Position numbers and translations under genes: made by a program
Part shown: piece by piece, positions 46,825 to 56,965 of the stretch
Layout: every line of letters starts with the position of its first letter
How positions within the stretch are numbered: the first letter of the stretch is position 1
Source: Clostridium sp. DSM 17811
GTDB lineage: Bacteria > Bacillota > Clostridia > Clostridiales > Clostridiaceae
NCBI RefSeq assembly: GCF_018861905.1
Contig: NZ_JAHLDU010000007.1
Span: forward strand, 124,001 to 188,000
DNA length: 64,000 nucleotides
Reading direction: 5' to 3'
Notes under the pieces: model-generated
The model's input: the letters and a program-made list of their open reading frames with translations, nothing else
Databases searched by the model: none
What the model was told of the DNA's origin: nothing

Positions 46825-48843
46825 TTGATTAAAAAATTGTCTTTCAAAATGAAATTATTATTTACCATTTTACCAGCAGTAATAATTGGAATGCTAGTTC
46901 TAAGTTACACGGCCTTTTATCAATTTAAGAAAACTATGGAAAGCGAAATTATTAGCAGTAGGGTAGAAACCACGAACGGCTTGTCAGAAAATATAAATTC
47001 TTGGTTAAATGGAAAGCTCCTTGAAGTAAGAAGTTCTGCAAATACACCTACAGCCAAATTAATTAATTCAAATTTAGGCGCTGTTGATAAATTTAATTCA
47101 GAGAGAATCAAATTTTTAGAAAAAAATTATCCTGGTGAATACGATAATGCAGCTGCTACATTATTTAATAATGATGGAAAATCTAGGGCACAATATTCTA
47201 ATGGAAAACTCGTAAATGGTGATGTGTCTGAAAAACCATGGTATAAAGGTTTAATGAGTGGTGCACCATATCTTATATCAAATCCGGTAGTCTCAAAAGG
47301 GACTGGTAAAACTTTAGTAGTAGTAGGGGTTCCAATAAAAGACCCATCTGACAAAACTATAGGAACAATTATATCAGGAGTTAATCTTTCTTATATTCAG
47401 GATAAAGTTAAAGATTTTAAATTTGGAGAAAAAGGATATAGTTTATTAATTGGAAAAGATGGAACAATTCTTGTAGATCCAGACAAAGAATTAGTGATGA
47501 AAAAGAAAATATCAGATATAGCGGATGCAAACATGAAAGCGTTAGGTAAGGATATGCTTCAACAAAAATCGGGTATATTCAGATTTAGTAACGATAATGG
47601 GAAATACATAGTATTTTATAATAAAGTTCCTTTAGCTGGTTGGAGTGTAGCTAGTGTAGTAGATGAAAGTGAACTTTTTGCTCCTGCTCAAAGGATGATG
47701 ATAACTTTACTTTTAATTACGTTATTAATTGGAGTTATACTTGCTTTTATAATTGTGTTAATTGCGAAACGAATAGCATCACCTTTAACTAAATTATCTG
47801 AGTTCTCTGAACAAATTGCTTTAGGGAATCTTAGTAATAAATTAACTATGAATCAAAATGATGAAATTGGGCAAGTGGCAAATAGCTTGAATGGCACTGT
47901 AGCTAGCTTGAAAGATATGATAAGATCAATAGGCGAGTCAGCTAGTGAAGTAGGCTTACTGTCAAATAATTTGTCATTAACAACAAAAGAATCCGCACGT
48001 GGAACGGAGGAAGTTTCTCAAACTATGCAAGAAATAGCTAGTGGAGCTGTTAAGCAGGCTGAAAATGCGGGTAAAGCAACAACGATAACAAGCGAGTTAG
48101 TAAAAGATATAAATGAGGTTCTAGAGCAGTGCAGATATATGACAAATGTTGTAGAAAAATCTATGAAAATAAGTAATTCTGGTGCACAAGGTATCAAAGA
48201 TGCAGTAGAAAGTATGGAAACTATAGCTAAAACGAATAGCTATAATGTTGAAAGAACACATAATTTATTAGAACAATCAAAAGAAATTGGGCAAATAGTA
48301 GATGTAATAAGTGATATAGCTGAGCAGACTAATTTGCTGGCGCTTAACGCAGCAATAGAGGCTGCAAGAGCTGGAGAGCATGGAAAAGGGTTTGCTGTAG
48401 TTGCAGATGAAGTGAAAAAACTTGCTGAGCAGTCAGGTGAGGCTTCAAAGCGTATAGTAGAACTTATAAATGGAGTTCAGAACCAAGTTGAAACCATAGC
48501 TGTGACAATGGATAAAGGTACAAATGAAGTAGTGAGTGGTGTTCAAGTTGCAATTCAAGCTGGTAAAAATTTTGATGAGATAGAAAAAGTTTTCGGTGAA
48601 CTAGCTTCTACTGTACGTAATATGTCACAATCTACAAGTGATATGTCTAAGAAATCAGATATTACAGTTGAAGCTATAGATAGCTTTGCAGCCATATCAG
48701 AAGAAAATTCTGCTGCTACAGAACAGGTTACAGCATCCACTGAAGAGCAGACAGCTAGTATGTATCAAATAGGAGAAACAGCCAATAAATTGGATGACTT
48801 GGTTGAAAGACTTAAGGAAACAGTTAATAAATTTAAATTATAA
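46825..48843 (+). CDS. methyl-accepting chemotaxis protein (dCache type)
   Basis: A 672-residue chemoreceptor. Membrane segment 1 (about residues 9-30) and 2 (about 290-312) enclose a double-Cache sensor with [21 protein letters not shown] and [22 protein letters not shown] domain follows, then the signalling coil with the tip motif [21 protein letters not shown] (split here as 20-residue core near 500-520) and [20 protein letters not shown] lies 7 bases before TTG 46825, so the frame's longer start at 46810 is rejected. It signals to CheA/CheW, which are not in this window. Amino-acid-type ligands are common for dCache, but the ligand is unknown. Confidence 0.95.
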   Translation: MIKKLSFKMKLLFTILPAVIIGMLVLSYTAFYQFKKTMESEIISSRVETTNGLSENINSWLNGKLLEVRSSANTPTAKLINSNLGAVDKFNSERIKFLEKNYPGEYDNAAATLFNNDGKSRAQYSNGKLVNGDVSEKPWYKGLMSGAPYLISNPVVSKGTGKTLVVVGVPIKDPSDKTIGTIISGVNLSYIQDKVKDFKFGEKGYSLLIGKDGTILVDPDKELVMKKKISDIADANMKALGKDMLQQKSGIFRFSNDNGKYIVFYNKVPLAGWSVASVVDESELFAPAQRMMITLLLITLLIGVILAFIIVLIAKRIASPLTKLSEFSEQIALGNLSNKLTMNQNDEIGQVANSLNGTVASLKDMIRSIGESASEVGLLSNNLSLTTKESARGTEEVSQTMQEIASGAVKQAENAGKATTITSELVKDINEVLEQCRYMTNVVEKSMKISNSGAQGIKDAVESMETIAKTNSYNVERTHNLLEQSKEIGQIVDVISDIAEQTNLLALNAAIEAARAGEHGKGFAVVADEVKKLAEQSGEASKRIVELINGVQNQVETIAVTMDKGTNEVVSGVQVAIQAGKNFDEIEKVFGELASTVRNMSQSTSDMSKKSDITVEAIDSFAAISEENSAATEQVTASTEEQTASMYQIGETANKLDDLVERLKETVNKFKL

Positions 48844-48873
48844 GATGCCAATTGGCATATATAATGGTGTGAG

Positions 48874-48913
48874 AGGTCGGCTAATCAAATAATGATTAGC
48901 CGACCTTTTTATT
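48874..48913. terminator. bidirectional terminator
   Basis: AGGTCGGCTAATCA, loop AATAA, TGATTAGCCGACCT with T tail, shared by the chemoreceptor gene and the convergent GntR gene. Confidence 0.9.
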
Positions 48914-48926
48914 GCAATGGATATTT

Positions 48927-49592
48927 TTAATCTATAATATGCATATTGAGTGGCATCATTAGATGTTTTACTAATATATTGTATGCAGTATCACCATTGC
49001 CTTGTTTAAGATAATGGAAAAATTGCTCATGCTCATCTAAAGTACTGTCAATACGTCCAGTAAGAGAGAGAGCTGTTGACGTTGTTAATTGGATCAAATA
49101 CATAAGCCTTTGAAATGTTTTACTAAATTCACTATTGTCTACATAATTAATTAATGCAAGATGAAAATTGTGGTCATAATCCATAAAAGATTTATGAGAG
49201 TCATTAGAATCTTTCGTATTTTTCATACGATCTAACAACTTATTTAAAGTTTTTATTAATTGCTGGCCTTTTTTGCTTTCTATTTCACTTGCAATTACAT
49301 GAGTACAAAATCCTTCTATTGCGCATCTTATTTGAATTGATTCTAACATATCTTTTTCATTGAGTTGTCTTATCATAAATCCCTTGCTTGGAATAATTGT
49401 AATATATCCATCTTGGCTAAGGCATTGAAGAGACTCTCTCATAGGAGTTCTTGAAATACCTAATTCTGCCGCTAGTTTTGTTTCCGAGTATAGGACATTA
49501 GTGTTAAGCTTCTTTGTGAGAATTTGATCTTTTACATAGTTGTAAGTCTGAGTTTGTAATGAACTTTTTGTATCAATATTTAAATTAGCCAT
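48927..49592 (-). CDS. GntR-family regulator (FCD type)
   Basis: A 221-residue transcription factor. The winged HTH reads LYSETKLAAELGISRTPMRESLQCLSQDGYI with wing IPSKGFMIRQL, and the helical FCD effector domain contains metal-binding His residues in the usual places (MDYDHNFHLALI, DEHEQFFHYL, LVKHL). The ATG at 49592 has AGGGGAG 8 bases upstream. It is divergent from a four-gene catabolic operon whose promoter carries paired GTATAC dyads. FCD regulators usually answer to organic or sugar acids. Confidence 0.9.
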   Translation of the reverse strand: MANLNIDTKSSLQTQTYNYVKDQILTKKLNTNVLYSETKLAAELGISRTPMRESLQCLSQDGYITIIPSKGFMIRQLNEKDMLESIQIRCAIEGFCTHVIASEIESKKGQQLIKTLNKLLDRMKNTKDSNDSHKSFMDYDHNFHLALINYVDNSEFSKTFQRLMYLIQLTTSTALSLTGRIDSTLDEHEQFFHYLKQGNGDTAYNILVKHLMMPLNMHIID

Positions 49593-49654
49593 AGTGTACA
49601 CTCCCCTATATTACTATCATATACTAAAAAATATTTAAGGTCAATAAAAAACGC

Positions 49655-49690
49655 TTGACAGTATACCGACACACCGGTATACTGGTAATA
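49655..49690 (+). promoter_or_regulatory. sigma-A promoter with GntR operator in the spacer
   Basis: TTGACA (49655-49660), a 17-base spacer and TATACT (49678-49683). The spacer and -10 form the inverted repeat GTATACCG-N6-CGGTATAC (49661-49682), and ACCGGTATACTGGT (49673-49686) is a second, overlapping near-palindrome. A bound GntR protein would exclude polymerase. Confidence 0.85.
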
Positions 49691-49734
49691 AGAAAACAAA
49701 TGGTATTAAAATTAAATTTTAAGGAGGAAATATT

Positions 49735-50421
49735 ATGAACTCATATAAAATGGGAGACTTAAAAGTAATCGATTTAACAAAGGTATTAGATCCTAAAACA
49801 GAAAGTAGAAGGTGTGGACTTACTAGATTTAACACAGGTGGACCAATTCCAGATTTTCATACAATTATGGATTTAACAAGTCATTTAGGAACTCATGTTG
49901 AGTGCCCATATCATCACAATGATAATTGGTCAGATGTAGAGTCACTTCCAATTACTACATTTATGGGAAGAGCAATTTACGTTAACATTACACATATGAA
50001 ACCTAATGAAAAAATTAAAAGGATTGATTTGGAAAAGGCTTGTGGGGATAGAATTAGAGAAGGCGATATAGTGATCTTAGATTCACCTATGAAACTAACT
50101 CCATTTACACCAGCATCTAATACAGGAGACGATAAAAGACTATTTATCTGTCGTGAGACTGCGCAGTGGTTGAAAGATAAAGGAGTGAAATGTGTTGGTT
50201 TTGGTGATGGTGTATCAATTGAAAGCAATAATGAAGATGTAAAAGCTTTTCATGATGTATTGATGGAAGTAAATGTTGTATTTTTAGAAGTGTTAAAGAA
50301 TTTGGAAGAGTTGTCTGTAGATACATTCTTTATGTCATATTCTCCACTTCCGATTATTGGTTTAGATTCATGTCCAATTCGCGCATATGCAATTGAAGGG
50401 TTAATAGAATTTTCTAAATAA
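49735..50421 (+). CDS. cyclase-family (kynurenine formamidase-like) hydrolase
   Basis: A 228-residue member of the cyclase_2 family, which hydrolyses amides or lactones with a divalent metal. The metal motif appears as DLTSHLGTHVECPYHH (usual form HxGTHxDxPxHF, here with Glu for Asp), with downstream VGFGDGVSIE and the His-containing AFHDVLMEVNVVFLE. AAGGAGG precedes the ATG. As first gene of the GntR-controlled operon it probably opens a cyclic acid derivative; the substrate is unknown. Confidence 0.85.
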   Translation: MNSYKMGDLKVIDLTKVLDPKTESRRCGLTRFNTGGPIPDFHTIMDLTSHLGTHVECPYHHNDNWSDVESLPITTFMGRAIYVNITHMKPNEKIKRIDLEKACGDRIREGDIVILDSPMKLTPFTPASNTGDDKRLFICRETAQWLKDKGVKCVGFGDGVSIESNNEDVKAFHDVLMEVNVVFLEVLKNLEELSVDTFFMSYSPLPIIGLDSCPIRAYAIEGLIEFSK

Positions 50422-50436
50422 GGAGGGGGTGCAAAT

Positions 50437-51351
50437 ATGAAAATAGCGGTAATCGGTGCAGGTGCTATGGGGTCTATCTATGGTAGCTACTTATCGAAAT
50501 ATAATGAAGTTTATTTGGTGGATAATAAACAGGATGTTGTAGATGCAATCAATAAAGATGGATTAAAACTTCAGGAAAATGGTTCAGATGTAGTATATAG
50601 GCCAAAAGCTGTTACATCATCAGAAGGAATTGGGAAGGTTGATTTGCTTATCCTATTTGTAAAATCCTTGTATTCAAAAGCCGCCTTAGAAGAAAATAAA
50701 GGAATGATTGATAGCAAGACTTATGTTATGACACTCCAAAATGGTTCTGGTCATGAAGATATTATTTCAGAGGTAGTTCCAGTTGAACGTATTATTATCG
50801 GTACAACAGAAGATAATGGTGCAATTCTTAAACTAGGACATGTTAGACATGGTGGAACTGGAAGAACGAATATTGGAATGCTAGTTGAGGACAAAGATGA
50901 AATGCTTAATACATTAAAAAAATGTTTTGACAAATCTGGTTTTGATACAATGGTTCACGATAATATTCAAAAATTAATATGGGATAAGTTATTTACAAAT
51001 GTATCACTCAGTGCAATTACTGGGGTGTTACAAGTAAAAATGGGCTTTATTGCTGAAAATCCTAGTGCATGGAACTTGGCAAAGCAATTAATAAGAGAAG
51101 CAATAGCTGTATCAAATGAAATGGGGCTAGTATTTGATGAAGAAATAGTAATATCAAAGGTTAAGAAAGCTTCAGAGGACTCTCCTAATGGATGTACTTC
51201 TATTTATACAGACTTAAGAAATGGACGACTAACAGAGGTAGATACAATAAGTGGTTCAGTGGTGTCTGCTGCTAAAAAGTATGGAGTAGAAGTTCCGTCT
51301 CATGAATTTATTGTGAATATGGTTCATGCTATGGAACAACGAAATAATTAA
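50437..51351 (+). CDS. ketopantoate-reductase-like dehydrogenase (ApbA/PanE family)
   Basis: A 304-residue NAD(P)H-dependent 2-ketoacid reductase. The N-terminal Rossmann motif is IGAGAMGSIYGSYL. LILFVKSLYSKAAL and TLQNGSGHEDII follow, then the catalytic Lys in KLIWDKLFTNVSLSAITG and the late DLRNGRLTEVDTISG motif. AGGAGGGGG precedes the ATG, 15 bases after the cyclase. In this setting it more likely reduces or oxidises a sugar-acid intermediate than makes pantoate, as no pan genes are nearby. Confidence 0.88.
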   Translation: MKIAVIGAGAMGSIYGSYLSKYNEVYLVDNKQDVVDAINKDGLKLQENGSDVVYRPKAVTSSEGIGKVDLLILFVKSLYSKAALEENKGMIDSKTYVMTLQNGSGHEDIISEVVPVERIIIGTTEDNGAILKLGHVRHGGTGRTNIGMLVEDKDEMLNTLKKCFDKSGFDTMVHDNIQKLIWDKLFTNVSLSAITGVLQVKMGFIAENPSAWNLAKQLIREAIAVSNEMGLVFDEEIVISKVKKASEDSPNGCTSIYTDLRNGRLTEVDTISGSVVSAAKKYGVEVPSHEFIVNMVHAMEQRNN

Positions 51352-51400
51352 AAAGTTAAGTGATTAATCTTAAAATAATTGAAATAAGGGGAGGTTTAAC

Positions 51401-51865
51401 ATGATATTTTCATCTGTTTATTCAAAGGATGACGTTTCTAAGTATCCAAAAGCTATTCAAGCAGCAATTAAATATTTAAAAGAAAACGATTTTACAACTA
51501 TGAAAGTAGGAGTTTACGAAATTCAGGGAAAGGATATTTACGCACAGGTATTTGATGCACAGACAGAACCAATCGAAAAGAAAAGACCAGAAGTTCATGA
51601 AAAGTATGTAGATGTTCAGTTCATTGCTTCTGGGAAAGAAAGATTGGGATTTACTCCTGATATGGGAAAATATGAAGTTGATGAGAGAATCGATGATAGA
51701 GATTTGATTTTTTATAAGGACGTTGAAAATGAAGGATTTATAGAAGCTACACCGGGATGTTATTGTATTTTCTTCCCGAATGATGTGCATAGACCAGCAG
51801 TAATGGCTGAAGAAGCTATGATTGTGAGAAAAGTTGTTGTAAAGGTAAAAGTAGCATTATTATAG
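51401..51865 (+). CDS. YhcH/YjgK/YiaL-family protein
   Basis: A 154-residue cupin-like protein (DUF386). Motifs: EIQGKDIYAQVFDAQTE, EVHEKYVDVQFIASGKE with the metal-binding His and Glu, and CYCIFFPNDVHRPAVM with the last His. Relatives accompany sialic-acid, N-acetylneuraminate and diketogulonate pathways and may act on sugar anomers. It is third in the GntR operon and supports a sugar-acid substrate. Confidence 0.88.
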   Translation: MIFSSVYSKDDVSKYPKAIQAAIKYLKENDFTTMKVGVYEIQGKDIYAQVFDAQTEPIEKKRPEVHEKYVDVQFIASGKERLGFTPDMGKYEVDERIDDRDLIFYKDVENEGFIEATPGCYCIFFPNDVHRPAVMAEEAMIVRKVVVKVKVALL

Positions 51866-51925
51866 TAAAGAAGATATTGTTTTTCTGATTTATGTAAAAT
51901 GAAATCGGTTTAATAAGAAAGTCAG

Positions 51926-51989
51926 GAAATTTCATCATACTTTTTGCAAATGATATTTATATATGAGCAGGTAAGTATGACGAAATTTC
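51926..51989 (+). repeat. 17-base inverted repeat between yhcH-like and transporter genes
   Basis: GAAATTTCATCATACTT (51926-51942) and AAGTATGACGAAATTTC (51973-51989) are complementary at 16 of 17 positions and leave a 30-base loop. No T tail follows, so it is not an ordinary terminator. It sits within an otherwise continuous operon. Confidence 0.75.
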
Positions 51990-52081
51990 TATAATAAGAA
52001 AAGAAATTGTAAAGGTTAACACTGAAATGTTTTGAATTTAAAAAGCATATTTTTATTTATTTAAGAAAAGGGGATGTAGAT

Positions 52082-53401
52082 ATGAGTCAAAATGCAAAAA
52101 CACTTTCAAATATTCCATGCCAGCGTTGGTTTCGTATTATTCCACCAATCATTATTGTTTATATTGTAGGTTTTATGGATCGTACTAATATAAGTTTTGC
52201 GATAGCAGGAGGAATGAGCAAAGAGCTTGGAATGACTGCAAGTATATCAGGACTCGCTGCAGGTATATTTTTTATAGGATTTCTTTTTCTTCAAGTTCCA
52301 GGAGGATTACTTGCAGAACGTAAGAGCGGTAGGAAACTTATAACTTATGTAGTTATAGTGTGGGGAATTATAGCCACACTTGGTGGGTTTGTTCATAATG
52401 TGAATCAATTACTTATAATCCGTTTTTTATTAGGAGTTTCAGAAGGGTGCGTTTTACCATGTTTGCTTACCATGCTAAGCCATTGGTTTCCCAATGAAGA
52501 AATTGGAAGGGCAAATGCTCTTTGTATAATGAATGTGCCAATAGCATCTATTATAACAGGGCCACTTTCTGGATTTATTTTAGCTAGCTATAGTTGGAGA
52601 TATGTTTTTATAATAGAAGGTATATTATCCTTATCTGTATTATTTGTATGGCTTCCAATGATTAGTGATAGACCAGATGATGCTAAATGGATTTCTAAAG
52701 AAGAAAAAGATTATATAAATAAGAAAATGCTAGAACAAGAAGAAAGTGTAAAAGGAAAAATATCAGAAAAAGTTGGGTTTAAAGAGATATTTCAGAGCAA
52801 AAATATGTGGAAGCTTGTACTATTAAATCTATTTTATCAAACTGGAATATATGGATTTTCATTATGGTTACCTACAACGCTTAAAAATCTAACTAATTCA
52901 GGAATGGCTATGGTTGGTATTTTGTCTATATTTCCTTATATAGGCACTATAATTGGATTATATGTATTTGCTAATCTCTCAGATAAAAGTAAAAATAGAA
53001 AAAAATATATAATTATACCTATATTAAGTTTTGCTTTATGTTTATATTTATCTGTTCTGTTTAAGCAACATATGTGGGTTTCATTTGCATTTTTGGTTGG
53101 CTGTGGAGTATTTTTACAGGCAGCAGCGGGAGTGTTCTGGACAATTCCTCCAACCTTGTTTAGTGGTGATATGGCAGCTGCTTCTCGTGGAATTATAAAT
53201 GCTTTAGGAAATCTAGGTGGTTTTTTAGGACCATATATAGTAGGATGGTTTATTCAAAAATACAACTATAACTTTGCAATATATTTTCTTGTATGTTCAT
53301 TAATAACAGCAGCTTTAATTACGCTATCTTTGCCTAAAAATTTAGGTGGAGCTACTAAAATAAAGAATCAAGAATCAGTTACAAATGTAAAAATTTCATA
53401 A
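52082..53401 (+). CDS. MFS transporter, anion:cation symporter type
   Basis: A 439-residue transporter with 12 membrane segments. The early motif YIVGFMDRTNISFAIAG, GFLFLQVPGGLLAERKSGRK and GVSEGCVLPCLLTMLSHWFPNEEIGRAN are typical of the ACS family, which imports hexuronates, galactonate, tartrate and similar organic acids. The C-terminal half has GIINALGNLGGFLGPYIVGW. AAAGGGGATG precedes the ATG. As last gene of the GntR operon it most likely imports the pathway's carboxylic substrate. Confidence 0.92.
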   Translation: MSQNAKTLSNIPCQRWFRIIPPIIIVYIVGFMDRTNISFAIAGGMSKELGMTASISGLAAGIFFIGFLFLQVPGGLLAERKSGRKLITYVVIVWGIIATLGGFVHNVNQLLIIRFLLGVSEGCVLPCLLTMLSHWFPNEEIGRANALCIMNVPIASIITGPLSGFILASYSWRYVFIIEGILSLSVLFVWLPMISDRPDDAKWISKEEKDYINKKMLEQEESVKGKISEKVGFKEIFQSKNMWKLVLLNLFYQTGIYGFSLWLPTTLKNLTNSGMAMVGILSIFPYIGTIIGLYVFANLSDKSKNRKKYIIIPILSFALCLYLSVLFKQHMWVSFAFLVGCGVFLQAAAGVFWTIPPTLFSGDMAAASRGIINALGNLGGFLGPYIVGWFIQKYNYNFAIYFLVCSLITAALITLSLPKNLGGATKIKNQESVTNVKIS

Positions 53402-53463
53402 GTACTTAAATGTAAAAGGGGATAGAATTAACATATTCTAAAAAGAACATAAAAATACAACAC

Positions 53464-53492
53464 AAGGGGATTCCCAAAGCGAGAATCCCTTA
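53464..53492. terminator. hairpin between convergent genes
   Basis: AAGGGGATTC and GAATCCCTT form a short stem followed by AAAAT; it is weak in T residues on the plus strand. Confidence 0.6.
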
Positions 53493-53505
53493 AAATATAC
53501 CTAGA

Positions 53506-54294
53506 TTAAATTATATTCTTTTTCTTCTTTGAAACATATAATAAGCATATGAAAATAATAACTAATGAAATGATTAATGTAGTGATAATTCCATAATATT
53601 CACCTGCAAAACCACTCGAAGAAACATGTTTTATGAGTATCCCCAAATAAGCCCAAAATATAACTATACCATAAGGGACATCTTTATTTATTATTGTTGT
53701 AGCCATACCAATAATAATTCCAACTAATAAAATAGCTATTGTCCAGATTTGCTCAGATATGCCCCAACCATTCCAGCCTAAACTAACAAGTAGTGTGGTG
53801 GCATTAGCTATTGTTGCTACAGTAATCCACCCAAAATAAACGCTAAAAGGAAGTTTTACAAATAACTTTTCCTTTGTGGTTAGTTTTATGGAGCTTATTT
53901 TATTATTAATTTTAATTAAGCAAACCAGTATTACTATCATTAAAATCATGGAAAGTGGAATAAATTTATACTGCCAGCTAAATATCCATGTTGCATTGGT
54001 TAGTGAAGATATAATAAAATAACCATCAATAAGTTTAACTATAGCTTTAGTATCAGTTTCCTTAAAAAGTCCCAATTGATAAACTATAAATCCAGTAAGT
54101 AATAGGTATATTATTCCCCATATTGCAAATGTAACGCCAGCAGGTGCAAATAGATTAGGATATGAATCAGAAACTCCACCAGTTGTTATTCCATTAATCG
54201 GTAAAATATTTGCTAATGCATTAACAGCAATCATGAGAACAAAACTAAGCACAGTAAAAGTTTTTAGAATTTTTACTCCTCTTTCCTTAGACAT
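53506..54294 (-). CDS. TspO/tryptophan-rich-sensory-like membrane protein
   Basis: A 262-residue protein with about seven or eight membrane segments. FAPAGVTFAIWGIIYLLLTGF near residue 45 and the later YFGWITVATIANATTLLVSLGW are what I recognise of the longer TspO-like group. Its role is unknown; relatives bind porphyrins or isoprenoids. The ATG at 54294 lies 10 bases after GGAGAG; the longer frame's TTG falls in that ribosome binding site. It is a single-gene unit. Confidence 0.72.
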   Translation of the reverse strand: MSKERGVKILKTFTVLSFVLMIAVNALANILPINGITTGGVSDSYPNLFAPAGVTFAIWGIIYLLLTGFIVYQLGLFKETDTKAIVKLIDGYFIISSLTNATWIFSWQYKFIPLSMILMIVILVCLIKINNKISSIKLTTKEKLFVKLPFSVYFGWITVATIANATTLLVSLGWNGWGISEQIWTIAILLVGIIIGMATTIINKDVPYGIVIFWAYLGILIKHVSSSGFAGEYYGIITTLIISLVIIFICLLYVSKKKKNII

Positions 54295-54539
54295 TATTAA
54301 ATCACTCTCCAATGTTATTATTTATAAAGATACTCTTAGTTTACTAAACTTTCTCATTAAATACACCATAAATATGATTCGATTTTTAACATTAATTTTA
54401 TCTGTTTAATTAAACAAAATTAATTTAATGCCTATTACTTAAATATAGAGTGTTTCAGCTGCACACTTTAATAAGAAGTATGGTATTATAATAAACGGAC
54501 AAAAAACCGAAAACATAGTTCATTGGGGAGCGATATAAT

Positions 54540-55277
54540 ATGAAAATTTTTATAAAGAAAAAATGGAAATATTCTTTACTGATTATTCCAATAATAATTA
54601 TAATAGTTATAGCATATTCAAGTGATTATTATAGAGCCATGCCGGAAGCTAAAATTATGCTTCAATCTAATGATAAGGTTAAATATAACGGTTCACCTTG
54701 GATTGAATATACTGTTAAAAACAAAATAGTTACGAAAGGACTAATTATATATCCTGGTGGAAAAGTTGCACCGCAGGCTTATGCACCTTTAGCTGAGAAA
54801 GTAGCGGAGTCTGGTTTTAAAGTTGTAATTGTACCAATGCCATTGAATCTTGCTGTGCTTTCTCCTAATAAGGCAGAAAAAGTAATAGGAAAATATCCGC
54901 AAATTAAGCAGTGGTATATAGCTGGGCATTCCCTTGGAGGGGTTATGGCAGCAAAATTTGCATACAAAAACCAAGATAAAATTAATGGCCTAATACTCTT
55001 AGCGTCATATCCTCAGAAAAGTAACAATCTATCATCAAGTGTAGTAAAAGTTTTGTCAATGTATGGGACTAAAGATGGATTTGTTGGAAAGGATAAGATT
55101 GATGAAACCAGAAAACTATTGCCGAAAAGCACAAAATTGATTCCTATTAGGGGAGGTAATCATTCTCAAAATGGTTGGTATGGATTCCAAAAGGGGGACA
55201 ATACAGCGACAATAACAAGAGATGAGCAACAAAATATTATAGGTAAAGCTATAGTTGAATTTATAAGTGAAAAATAG
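54540..55277 (+). CDS. membrane-anchored alpha/beta hydrolase
   Basis: A 245-residue hydrolase with a basic N-terminus and one membrane segment (about residues 10-27), so the catalytic domain is outside. The nucleophile elbow is AGHSLGG (Ser about 132), the acid is in MYGTKDGFVG and the His in RGGNHSQNGWYG. The fold fits the alpha/beta hydrolase_5 or dienelactone-hydrolase-like group. A GGGGAG site precedes the ATG. The substrate is unknown. Confidence 0.87.
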   Translation: MKIFIKKKWKYSLLIIPIIIIIVIAYSSDYYRAMPEAKIMLQSNDKVKYNGSPWIEYTVKNKIVTKGLIIYPGGKVAPQAYAPLAEKVAESGFKVVIVPMPLNLAVLSPNKAEKVIGKYPQIKQWYIAGHSLGGVMAAKFAYKNQDKINGLILLASYPQKSNNLSSSVVKVLSMYGTKDGFVGKDKIDETRKLLPKSTKLIPIRGGNHSQNGWYGFQKGDNTATITRDEQQNIIGKAIVEFISEK

Positions 55278-55310
55278 GGAGTGATTTGACTTAGTTTGAT
55301 GTTAGAGTTA

Positions 55311-55363
55311 GATAAAAATAGAGTTATTGGATAAATGTCTATCCAATAACTCTATTTTATCTA
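55311..55363. terminator. bidirectional terminator
   Basis: AGATAAAAATAGAGTTATTG and its near-complement (ends 55363) form a stem of over 20 base pairs between convergent genes. Confidence 0.88.
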
Positions 55364-55387
55364 AATATTAATAATTTGCAGTATATA

Positions 55388-56701
55388 TTATGATTCCAAT
55401 ACTGAGTTAGTATCATCTTCATTTATAGCATCTTGTTTTGATTTTATTGATAGGTTGGAGATTACAAAAGCTAGTAAAGTAGGTATAAGCCATGAAAATC
55501 CTGCACTAGCTAGAGGGATAAATTTAATGAATCCAATGCTACCAGCATATGCAGCATTTATGGTGTCTAAAATACTTATAATTAGTGTTGTGTATATAGT
55601 TATAGCAACGACTTTATTATTTTTAACTTTATCACCAAGCAATGTAATGACTATTAGAACAATTACAATTGGGTATAAAATTTGTAAAACAGGACCTGCA
55701 AATGTAACTATACTATCAACGTCGTTTGTAGCTATTAATCCACTTACTACAGCCATAATAATAGCAGCGGTTTTGTAAGATAATTTGTTTTTTGAAAGAT
55801 TAGCAAAGAATTCAGCTCCACTTGCAAGTAATCCTATAGCAGTTGTTAAGCATGCGAGTGCAACACATAAACTAAGAACAACTGAACCAATACTTCCAAG
55901 GTCTAACTTAACAAGCCCTGTAACTAGACTAGTTCTTGCTATATTTTTTGGAAACAAAGTACTTGACTGCGTCCCAAGATACATAAGTCCACCATATACA
56001 AAGGCTAAACCTGTTACGGCGACTATTGCTGATTTTATTGTCATCTTCATTATATCTTTTGCATTTTTATAACCTTTGGCTTTAACAGATGAAATAATTA
56101 TTCCTGCAAATATAACAGAAGCCATAACATCCATTGTTTGATAACCTTCTATTAAAGCTTTTGAAAATCCATTTTTGTAAGATGTATTTACAATTGGTCC
56201 AATAGGGTCTATTATTCCTTTAAATATAATTATAGCGAGCATTAATAAAAGTGCTGGTGTAAGTATTTTACCAACGTTATCAATTATTGAAGAAGGTTTA
56301 AGTACAAATGCAAGCGCTACTAAAAAATACAATATAACTATTATGTTTTGTGATACGGATGGAAACAAAGGATGTATTCCAAGTTCAAAAGTTGTTGCAG
56401 CGGTTCTTGGAATTGCAAGTAACGGTCCTATAACAAGAATTAAAGCTACACTTGTTATTACAGCAAATTTTTTACCTACTCTATTTGCCATTTTTTCGTA
56501 AGTACCATTAATCTTAGCACAAGCGATTATTCCAATTAACGGAAGGCCAACTCCTGTAATAAGGAAGCCTGTAATAGATGTAAAATAAGCACTTCCTGCT
56601 GCTTTTCCGAGGAATGGTGGAAAAATTAGGTTCCCAGCACCAAAAAACATTGCAAATAGTGCAAAACCTATAATTAGGGAATGTTTTGTTGAACTCTTCA
56701 T
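55388..56701 (-). CDS. brnQ: branched-chain amino acid:cation symporter
   Basis: A 437-residue membrane protein with 12 segments. MFFGAGNLIFPPFLG (about 19), GIIACAKINGTYEKMANRVGKKFA and ALACLTTAIGLLASGAEFF are hallmark stretches of BrnQ, which imports Leu, Ile and Val with Na+ or H+. AGGAGG precedes the ATG. The 5' leader (56702-56850) contains a small stem (AAGGTG/CACCTT) with a T run that might attenuate transcription, but I see no T-box motif. Confidence 0.95.
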   Translation of the reverse strand: MKSSTKHSLIIGFALFAMFFGAGNLIFPPFLGKAAGSAYFTSITGFLITGVGLPLIGIIACAKINGTYEKMANRVGKKFAVITSVALILVIGPLLAIPRTAATTFELGIHPLFPSVSQNIIVILYFLVALAFVLKPSSIIDNVGKILTPALLLMLAIIIFKGIIDPIGPIVNTSYKNGFSKALIEGYQTMDVMASVIFAGIIISSVKAKGYKNAKDIMKMTIKSAIVAVTGLAFVYGGLMYLGTQSSTLFPKNIARTSLVTGLVKLDLGSIGSVVLSLCVALACLTTAIGLLASGAEFFANLSKNKLSYKTAAIIMAVVSGLIATNDVDSIVTFAGPVLQILYPIVIVLIVITLLGDKVKNNKVVAITIYTTLIISILDTINAAYAGSIGFIKFIPLASAGFSWLIPTLLAFVISNLSIKSKQDAINEDDTNSVLES

Positions 56702-56965
56702 TTATATGTACCTCCTGATGAATATGTTTATGTAGAAAATATGTATCTAGTCGTGTATTGCTGTGGAGAGGTAGGGGTTATTAACTAAAAAGGTGGCTCT
56801 TTTATGCACCTTAAATTTTATATAGATGTATTATACCACAAATAGTATTGGTATGTGCACTATTAAATTTGACACAAGTATCTATCTGCTTTATAATTTA
56901 ATGAAGATTAAAAATATAATTATTTAATTGAAAAAAATGGTAAAAATAAAGGAGCGAAAAATTAA

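Noticed and set aside
56702-56900. T-box leader ahead of brnQ
   Set aside because: The only related feature is a six-base-pair stem with a T run; no AGGGTGGNACCGCG antiterminator motif or specifier-loop structure is visible.
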